Positions 57,366 through 64,000 of a stretch of DNA of 64,000 bases are shown one piece after another (the first letter of the stretch is position 1; every line of letters begins with the position of its first letter). Location of the stretch: NCBI GenBank assembly GCA_003439945.1, contig QVRM01006090.1:1-64000 (forward strand). Direction: 5' to 3'. This DNA is from Dermanyssus gallinae (lineage: Eukaryota; Arthropoda; Arachnida; Mesostigmata; Dermanyssidae). The notes beneath the pieces are model-generated. The model had not been told where the DNA came from. It saw only the letters and a program-made list of their open reading frames with translations, and searched no databases. The translations under genes were made by a program, and so were the position numbers.

Positions 57366-59139
57366 TAGATATATGTATATATACATATATTGCTTGCATG
57401 TAGCTACCATATACTGCAAGCGCAGTACTGGCAATGAAGCACAGCCGTGAAACCAGATCGAGCTTGCGTAGCAGCGGAGAGGCTTGCATTGTGCAACTCG
57501 TGACAGAAATCTCACTCAAGTCGATTGTTAGGCATGGAGCTTGAGGTTTTGCTGACGCGTACATTCTTGCAGGTTTAGTGACGCGAGGCGCCACATATTT
57601 ATTGGTTTTCATCTGAGTGAAGCTTTGTGAAGTGCTATTGTGAAGTGCTATTGTAAAGATAAGCTCATTGCATTTGATACTCAGCTCGGGATGAGGGCCA
57701 GCAGTCCTCAACGAAGAATAAACTTGTGGGGTGGCTTTCGTCGATAGCAATAATGGTACCAGGAAGAAGGTATATTGACTAGCTATGGTTCAGTGAGTAG
57801 AGCCCCTTCAACGTGCGTAAGTTAAGTGAGTTTTATTTAATGTAACATTAGAGAGTTGTCTATGGTCAGACGGTTTCATAAGAGCGTTGCAAATTACGAT
57901 GTCAATTTAGTTTAGCACAATAAATCTAACTAGTGATATTGGGGGAAGGAACGAAAGGGTTTCTCAATTTAGGCCCGACTTTAAGTGGCATGTTTGTAGA
58001 CCTTTTTCCGATGAGTACAGATAGTTACTTAATCAGGGCACGTACCGCTCGAGTAATAAAAAGCATGTAATGGAGCGCTACGTCCAGAATGCTCATAATA
58101 CCACTAACTTTCAGGAATTGACCTAGAATGATACCTGTCCGACTTTCGTGACCACTGACAGAGTTGATCTGCGCCTTGAAAAATTACAGGACCAAAGACC
58201 GAATGACCAAATAACAGCTACAGATACGTTTAAACTAAGCGACTGAAGTGAGTATTTCATTTGTGTTGCTTTCAATTCTCATCATTATCACTGCGAGACA
58301 TTGTAAGAAATTGTGTGCTGATGTATATAAGTGTGTGCATGTGTGTTACGGGTCATTTAAATAGAGAAAACATTTTATTGTATTGTATCGGGCCTCAAAT
58401 CAATTCGTTGCACATACAAGGAAGACATTCGCGTGGATTCGCGTCAAGTATGTATTATTTGATGTTTTATGTATCTGTCGTATTTTTCAGCCTTCAAACA
58501 TTGCCTTAGTCACCACTGCACAGAGATTTATTATACTATATTGTGAGGTATAATAAGGTATCCTGCAATTCACCGATTGCTCGTCACTGGGCGATCATCT
58601 GCTACGTCGACTATCTCCACAATTTATTTCTTGGAGAAGAAGGTGACAACCATTAACTTGCCGGCCAACCGTTGTCGGTCAGGCACTGGAGGCGCTTTAA
58701 CGCCTGACCATTGCAAGCTTTGGGACTTGAGTAGAAGGTCATACAATTGTACCCAAGGATCATTCTCTGTGTCGAGTTTCGAGAACAAAGAAGACTGACT
58801 GCCGTCAAATCAGAAATCTCCAAGCCAGTAGAAATTATTTTTCGTTTTTTTTTTGCGTTTCTTTTTCGTCCTGTCACAAATTACGAGCTTGGAGGAATTA
58901 GGCTGATATGTTTGGTGATCCTGCAGGATCTTATGGAGGGACTTGGCATCTAAATTCAACGTCTCCTCTAGCTAAAGCTAAGTTTGAGTTCTCGTCGATC
59001 GCAACTTTCACACGAGCCATATTTTTGTCGTCCTTTTATTTGCGATCTCTATCGACGTTCTTCGCAAAGTGTGCCATAGAAATTGAAATACCCAGTTCGA
59101 ATTGCGGTGAAAAGCAAACATTTTAGTGAAGTTATTTAT

Positions 59140-59290
59140 AAAACTTTGCCATGTTAGCACTTTGAACTGCTTTTGCAATGCTTCATGAGACGGGCCCCAT
59201 AAATACAAATGTGCAACGGTGGGGCTCGAATTCGTGCACCTATTTGTCTCTTCCGCCGCGAGGCGCACACGAATGCACCACGCCACGGGG
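59140..59290 (-). mobile_element. SINE family 1 copy
   Basis: The minus strand reads CCGTGGCGTGGTGCATTCGT, GCGCCTCGCGGCGGAAGAGA, a degenerate B box GAATTCGAGCCCC, TTGCACATTTGTATTTATGG and GAAGCATTGC. The 3' end diverges before the GGCTG hairpin and is truncated or decayed. Confidence 0.8.
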
Positions 59291-59617
59291 CTCAACTATT
59301 GCTCAGGTTAAGACTACTACCCACGCGCTGAATGAGCTTGAGTGTAAAAGAGCCTGCACCTCCCATAATCTCGAACGCCAATGGACTTAAATCGTGCGGA
59401 TAATCAACGCCTGATTATTTTTTGCATTTGTTAGCCTGAGCTAACTTGAAGGCATCGGCTGCTCGATTCGCACCTGCAGCGATTATCGAAGGGGCTACTG
59501 AGTCGGAACCCAGTTTGAATTGTTTCGTTTTTTTTTCGCCGTTTTCTGTGGGAGAATCAATGTTCCATCATAACATCAACAAAGATGACACTATTATCCT
59601 GTGTTTTTGAGTCGTAA

Positions 59618-59620
<3 letters not shown>

Positions 59621-59650
<30 letters not shown>
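59621..59650. repeat. (TA)n microsatellite at a mariner end
   Basis: 30 bp of TA directly next to the mariner terminal sequence. Mariner elements insert at TA. Confidence 0.92.
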
Positions 59651-59652
<2 letters not shown>

Positions 59653-59784
59653 GAGGGCAGAGCAAAAGGTTGTTATAAAAATTTATAAAAGCAAAATTAA
59701 ATCTTACAAAGTGTTTTTCCCGTTAAAATAAGTTCCTCCCGCTGCAATACACATCTGCCACCTTCTTACGAATTTACGTAACGA
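59651..59784 (-). mobile_element. Mariner-like transposon end with transposase C-terminus
   Basis: Starting exactly after (TA)n, ACGAGGGCAGAGCAAAAGGT resembles mariner terminal inverted repeats. On the minus strand, upstream of it, the frame KFVRRWQMCIAAGGTYFNGK then NTL and stop matches the extreme C-terminus of mariner transposases (RW..CI...G.YF.G). The spacing of about 50 bp between stop and terminal repeat is normal for the family. The remaining transposase and the opposite terminus are missing; the sequence is cut off at the palindrome at 59786. Confidence 0.75.
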
Positions 59785-59785
59785 T

Positions 59786-59835
59786 GACGTGAAAATACCG
59801 GAGGGGACGAGGGTTCCCTCCGGTATTTTCACGTC
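59786..59835. repeat. Perfect 20-bp inverted repeat with 10-nt loop
   Basis: The arm GACGTGAAAATACCGGAGGG (59786-59805) pairs exactly with 59816-59835. The loop is GACGAGGGTT. Pairing continues a few bases outward with one bulge. It sits exactly between the mariner remnant and a truncated SINE. Confidence 0.92.
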
Positions 59836-59849
59836 CATCGCGAAATCAT

Positions 59850-59982
59850 CGGTACCGCCTATTTACAGTGATTCGAGTCCCACCTTTGCACATTTGTATT
59901 TATTTTATTTGGTCTGTGAAACAATGCGCAAAGCAGTCCCATGGACGTTTAATCTTTGCTAAGAGTCAGCCCTGAAAATATA
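59850..59982 (+). mobile_element. 5'-truncated SINE family 1 copy
   Basis: Begins near the B box (GATTCGAGTCCCACC) and continues TTGCACATTTGTATTTATTT, GAAACAATGCGCAAAGCAGT, CCCATGGACGTTTAA, AGAGTCAGCCCTGAAAAT, matching the body and 3' end of the 4.3 kb copy. Confidence 0.8.
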
Positions 59983-60452
59983 GAACTTATGATTTGGCCA
60001 GTTAATGTTGACTCCATCTCGTCTATGTCAATCAGCTTATCTCTCCAATTCCTGTTTAACTATGGAATGTCTCCTGTTATATGCAAAGTTTTTGCGTACA
60101 TTACAGTAATAATCAAATTAGTAAACATGCATTAAATTATTTTTACGGTACACGCAAAAACGCCCAGCAAAGTAATCAGTAGGACAGCGGACCCGCTCAT
60201 ACCAGCCGTTTAGTGCAAATCGGTTGACAGATCGGTTGTGAGCATGTTGTCAACTAAGCACTCTTGGCCGCCTGGCTAAAGATCTACATCTCTTGTCTTA
60301 CTATTTTACGTGAGGGGCGTTCTTAAGCGAAAGTCTAACAAAACTTGGCATAACAAGGGAGCTCGCCTTTTCCTCGTAGAGCTGCTGCCACAGTTCGCCT
60401 CTGTAACAAACTATGACACAGATGCATTTGAGATGCTCTCAACTATACGTAC

Positions 60453-60707
60453 GTGCACCCAAACTTAAAAAAACTGCTTACTAAGTTGGGCGAACGCTTA
60501 AAGATAACTACGGAGAACAAAAGAGGAGAGCCGCACCAATTTTACGCCAGAGACGTTCCATTGATGTCCAGAGGAAGCAACGCGACCTCAATTCTAGAAT
60601 CACTTACAAATCACGATGCAGTCGGAATTACTAAGTTCAAATGCTGTAACAAAATGAAAATAAAGATTCGCACGCACTTTCTCAATATTCCTTACGGACG
60701 TATTTAA
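60453..60707 (+). CDS. Hypothetical 84-codon frame, unrecognised
   Basis: A basic frame (KKLLTKLGERLKITTENKRG) without a recognised domain. It lies upstream of an R1-like C-terminus in the same orientation, but no link is visible. Confidence 0.15.
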   Translation: MHPNLKKLLTKLGERLKITTENKRGEPHQFYARDVPLMSRGSNATSILESLTNHDAVGITKFKCCNKMKIKIRTHFLNIPYGRI

Positions 60708-61019
60708 TCAATTCGGCCTTCGTTTTCTTAATCGTGGTGAATGTGCGTTGCACAGCAGAAGCATAACCCACGTCGTCGTCGTTTGGACATTTTAGTGCGG
60801 TTCGTTATGCGACGTCTCGTATCTGCGATAATATTTAGATGAACTTGTACGCTAGTGAATATTTATTGCCTATCGGCCGCAATGGTGGTGATAATTATAG
60901 TGATAATGGTGGCGATGGTCGTTCTTCGCTAGACGGAATCGCTTCCACGGACGTCCTGCTTGTACTCGCATGCTTGCTTCCATGGGACATGCTGGCGGAA
61001 GAAAGCAGCAGGCAGAGAT

Positions 61020-61570
61020 TAAACGGGGAGATATCGTGGACTGAGGCTTGAGAGGCCACACTCGCCGTTTGGGCCGAGATGTGGATCCAGCCGCCTGACG
61101 GAGACACGAGAGGTACGAGAACGCGCTCCGTCATCACGGACTTGCGCAAGAGGTGCACGGCACAGGGACCAACGACATACTACGCTGCCCAGGCGTTGAG
61201 CGGACATGGCCAGTTCCACGCGTACATGATGAAGATCGCGAAAGCAGCGACGGACATATGCGTTCTCTGCAACGCCGGGGTGCCCGATGAAGGGCGCGGA
61301 TACTATTGAGGCATGTACGGTATGTTGTCTGCGTACCGGGATAGCTCACCGTTCACCCTACGGGCATCTACCGCGCAGGCAATCGTCACACACATGGTTG
61401 ACTCGACGACTAACTGGGGTGCTGGCCTAAAATACCTCGATGGGCTCATGCGCGAAAAGATCCGGCTAGAGAATAATCGTTGGGCGCGATTCGTCTCCCG
61501 GAACCTCCCAAACTTAACCCAGCAGGACCCACCTTCTCGGGACGCACCCACAGACTATGGAGAGGGCTGA
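61020..61570 (+). pseudogene. C-terminal region of an R1-like LINE
   Basis: The plus strand reads TRGTRTRSVITDLRKRCTAQ, YYAAQALSGHGQFHAYMMKI and ICVLCNAGVPDEGRGYY. R1-like elements have here R.T..LI.D....., Y...Q.LTGHG.F..YL..I...., C..C...D...H....C. The first two knuckle cysteines are present; the H and last C are lost or frameshifted at about 61300. The following frame 61313-61570 (QAIVTHMVDSTTNWGAGLKY then LDGLMREKIRLENNRW) matches the usual end (V..M..S...W.....F....M..KE..ER). This is only the 3' part of such an element. Confidence 0.7.
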
Positions 61571-61829
61571 AGCGTGAGACTCCCTTCTCCTGGTTTCAAA
61601 GTAATGGTTCACAATTCCGAACCAGAAGGGGGTTCTGGGGGTGGTTTTTAGTGGGTAGTGCGCTGGAGTTAGAAAGAATCATGCGCTTCTTCTTCTCCGT
61701 TTAGTCTCACACTACTCGCCAAAACATCGGCGGGTGTGCGTAAATGCATTTCCACCCCCCTCAAAAAAAAAAAAAGAGGAAATCGCCATCAACCTATCTG
61801 TTAGTGCCGCGGTCAGTCAGCCAGCCTCA

Positions 61830-61839
<10 letters not shown>

Positions 61840-61870
<31 letters not shown>
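61840..61870. repeat. (TA)n microsatellite
   Basis: About 31 bp of TA. Confidence 0.92.
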
Positions 61871-61877
<7 letters not shown>

Positions 61878-62890
61878 CTCAAAAATAAAACATATGTATG
61901 CACATTCTCACATGCACATGCACGGGCACCATGCATATGTGCATACGTACGGTCGTGTATCGTTTCGACAGAGCTTTCTGTTCGGCAGTCTCAGCCTGCG
62001 GCTAGCTTGAACGACGCCGCCTGCTCGCGCATGACAACGGGATCAAACGGTTCTGAAACACAGCCACCCACACCCCTCTCGCCGCTGCTGTTCTTGCTGA
62101 AAACGGGCCGCCCCTTTCCGGGCCGATGCTCTGTGGGATGGTCTGGATTTGGGTGCACAGAAGACACTACTATATACAGCAGAGATAGGGAGAAAGTGAG
62201 AGCAGGTAGAAAGACAAAGGCGACGACGACGATGACAATGATAACAACAACAACGTTCTAAAGAATCAGGGTCCGTTTGCCGATGATGCGCTCCGACGGC
62301 CTTGGGTGCAGGGCCCCTCCAAGTACCCCTTCGGCCTGGCCTGTCTTTAAGACGTATGCATGACGGGGTCGTGGTCGTAAACAACCACGACGACAACGAC
62401 AACAACAACAGCCGTCTTTGGCAATATTATTTTCCATGATTCTTTTCGTTCCTTTGGTCGTTGTCATCGTCGTCGCCTTCGGGCTTATTTCTGATTTTGT
62501 TCCTCCGTTTTCCTCCGTTTTGCATTTGGTATCTGTCACGTTTACATTCCTACTTCTGAAGCGAACTACCGTCAACGCCGCCGCTGCCGGGCCTAGTCTG
62601 GTCTGGCTTGACCTGCTCGTGCCAAGGACGCACGCAATCATCGTATAGTGGCCTGTTTCTCTAGGGCCTTAGGGACCGGCAGACATTGTTGTGTCGTCCT
62701 TCGGCGGCCAGACGCGGCCAGGCGAGACAAGGCGAACGAGGCGGTACGCACGTGCCTATATTTGTATGTATGTATGGCAACAACTATATGAGCTTTGACT
62801 CTACCGCTAAGGCTTTTGTTTGTGTGTGTGTGTGCTGTGTCCTACTATTGTCAATGATGGTGTTGGCGACGATGATAAAGATGTCGTCGA

Positions 62891-63050
62891 TGATGAAGTT
62901 GATCATTCAGATGATGTTAATGATGAAGTTGATCATTCTGATGATGTTAATGATGAAGTTGATCATTCTAATGATGTTAATGATGAAGTTGATCATTCTG
63001 ATGATGTTAATGATGAAGTTGATCATTCTGATGATGTTAATGATGAAGTT
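62891..63050 (+). repeat. 30-bp minisatellite, five-plus copies
   Basis: The unit GATGAAGTTGATCATTCTGA then TGATGTTAAT is repeated five times almost identically, then tapers into GAT-rich sequence. Because 30 is a multiple of 3 all frames stay open. One frame gives DEVDHSDDVN repeats (62820-63107, 95 codons) and another MMKLIILMML. Neither has an identifiable partner exon, so a coding role is unproven. Confidence 0.92.
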
Positions 63051-63574
63051 GATGACGATGTCGACGACTTTGCTGATGGTATTCATGATGACAAATTATG
63101 TGTATAATGTGAATGATATAATCATTGATGCTGGCGAGCAGCCCGCGTGCGGTTCCGGGGAGCTGCCTCTTTCCGAGAGCATGCGTGTTGACACGAAGAC
63201 ACACGATATTAGCATACACAAAAGGAAAGGAGCAAGGAGATAGAGGGCAGGATAAATAGAAGGGGGAGAAGTAACAGGGAGAAAAAGTGCTAGACAAAGA
63301 GGCCCTGTACACCTCTGCGGACCACTCTGTATAAACCATTCTGTGTCGACATTTATCGAACGGTTTCGAAATCTCCTGTGCATACAAAGTATACCAACAA
63401 TGTAGTTGCACGGCGTGTGTAGCCTAGTGCAATAGTATATAGGGCGCAGGGGGCGGTAGCATTAGTGGACATGGTAAGACTTCTAGGGCGTTACCAACAG
63501 CCCTTGTGCCAGGGCCTGGTTCTCAGCAGTATGGTTTATCAGCTGCCCTTAAAGACAAATGCTTAAATAATATT

Positions 63575-63655
63575 TGATTAATACCAAGGATTGAACCGAC
63601 GATTAATATATGGGCGTAGAGGGACTTATATGTGCAAGTCATAGGCGTGCATTCT
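63575..63655 (-). tRNA. tRNA-like sequence, probable SINE head
   Basis: The minus strand has GCCTATGACTTGCACATATA then AGTCCCTC, an anticodon-arm-like hairpin (GACTT/AAGTC), and CGTCGGTTCAATCCTTGG, a B box. A downstream body toward 63.45 kb includes AACCAGGCCCTGGCACAAGG. The D arm is poor. It is unlike SINE family 1. Confidence 0.4.
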
Positions 63656-64000
63656 CAGAGAACATTTCAACTAGCTTGTTGACAAAGCACCATAAGAAAA
63701 ACTATGTTGGTACGATTAAACAGATAAAATCATCACTGATTTATTGCTGAAATATTGCTTACGGTTCTGAGAAGACGTTCAGTTGAGTGCAATACTGTGG
63801 TAGCGTAGTCTAAATCGCTAGCAGTATACTCGTCATGGTTGCCCTCTACAAGGGTGTCGCCGACATTCGAAGCGTCATCACTAACAGCGCTTGGCCATAG
63901 CAAGCTGCCCTAAAAGTATGCACTATGGTAAAATAGGTAATGCCCTTTCTGCAAACATTATGTGATTCAAGTAAATGTCTGATAAACAATCCGTCCTAAG

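Noticed and set aside
57151..57750. 199-codon minus-strand frame
   Set aside because: Its middle is a (TA)n tract giving an IYIYI run, and neither flank is recognisable.
58653..58953. Lysine-rich minus frame possibly from a LINE linker
   Set aside because: The KRNAKKKRK run comes from a T-rich plus-strand tract, and no endonuclease or RT motif follows.
61734..62261. 175-codon plus frame
   Set aside because: It crosses poly-A and (TA)n and ends in a GAC/ACA triplet run; composition follows simple repeats.
62891..63050. Possible CRISPR-like array
   Set aside because: Units are contiguous with no unique spacers; it is a minisatellite in a eukaryotic context.
62686..63243. 185-codon frame with MMKLIILMML repeats
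   Set aside because: It is an alternative frame of the 30-bp minisatellite. The acidic frame is equally open, so length is not evidence of coding.

Overview
The window looks like non-genic, repeat-rich DNA from an invertebrate animal nuclear genome. It has no operons, no ribosome-binding-site architecture and no confident host gene. Instead it holds many broken reverse transcriptase (RT) reading frames of non-LTR retrotransposons (LINEs), tRNA-derived SINE-like copies, two mariner-type transposase remnants and very abundant (TA)n, (TAA)n and (TTG)n simple repeats. R1-like RTs together with CR1/Jockey-like RTs, a LINE with a restriction-enzyme-like endonuclease (RLE) and mariner pieces fit an arthropod, possibly a chelicerate such as a mite or tick. 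That placement is inference from element content only.

Layout. 1-3.6 kb: a degenerate RLE-type LINE on the minus strand, its (TAA)n tail at the window start, followed by two further copies whose 3' tails meet head-on. 4.3 kb: a SINE. 7.1-7.4 kb: N-terminal part of a mariner-like transposase. 10.3-11.8 kb (minus) and 12.1-13.4 kb (plus): two decayed CR1/Jockey-like LINEs. 15.4-15.8 kb: a long (TTG)n array. 17.4-19.0 kb: the best preserved RLE-LINE copy, with (TAA)n on both sides. 20.1-21.9 kb: a LINE with a PHD-like ORF1, a SINE insertion and an internal deletion that joins endonuclease to RT. 25.7-26.0 and 29.3-30.3 kb: small LINE remnants. 34.6-35.5 kb: another RLE-LINE piece. 35.7-37.85 kb: a CR1/Jockey-like LINE with an uninterrupted 679-codon RT frame, the youngest-looking coding sequence here. 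38.1-41.3 kb: a nearly full-length but frameshifted LINE on the minus strand (zinc finger, AP-type endonuclease, RT, C-terminal zinc knuckle). 43.7-45.8 kb: an RLE remnant and an R1-like LINE. 48-52.3 kb: three more RT remnants, one split by a SINE. 56-63.7 kb: a LINE C-terminus, tRNA-like pieces, SINEs, a mariner end, an R1-like C-terminus and a 30-bp minisatellite.

There is no pathway in the usual sense; the recognisable sequences are autonomous elements (LINEs, mariner) and parasites that probably depend on them (SINEs). The least expected signals are four short-loop, nearly perfect palindromes of 20-29 bp per arm (6.4, 28.8, 57.0, 59.8 kb), different internal deletions in related RLE-LINE copies, and LINE copies whose 3' sides run into (TA)n. 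Stretches not listed (3.6-4.3, 4.5-6.3, 7.4-10.2, 13.4-15.4, 16.4-17.4, 19.2-20.0, 22.5-24.6, 26.7-28.8, 30.3-33.1, 46-47.8, 54.1-55.6, 57.8-59.1 and 60.0-61.0 kb) hold only short random-looking frames and minor simple repeats. I read and translated by eye, so diverged fragments and intron-split host exons may have been missed.
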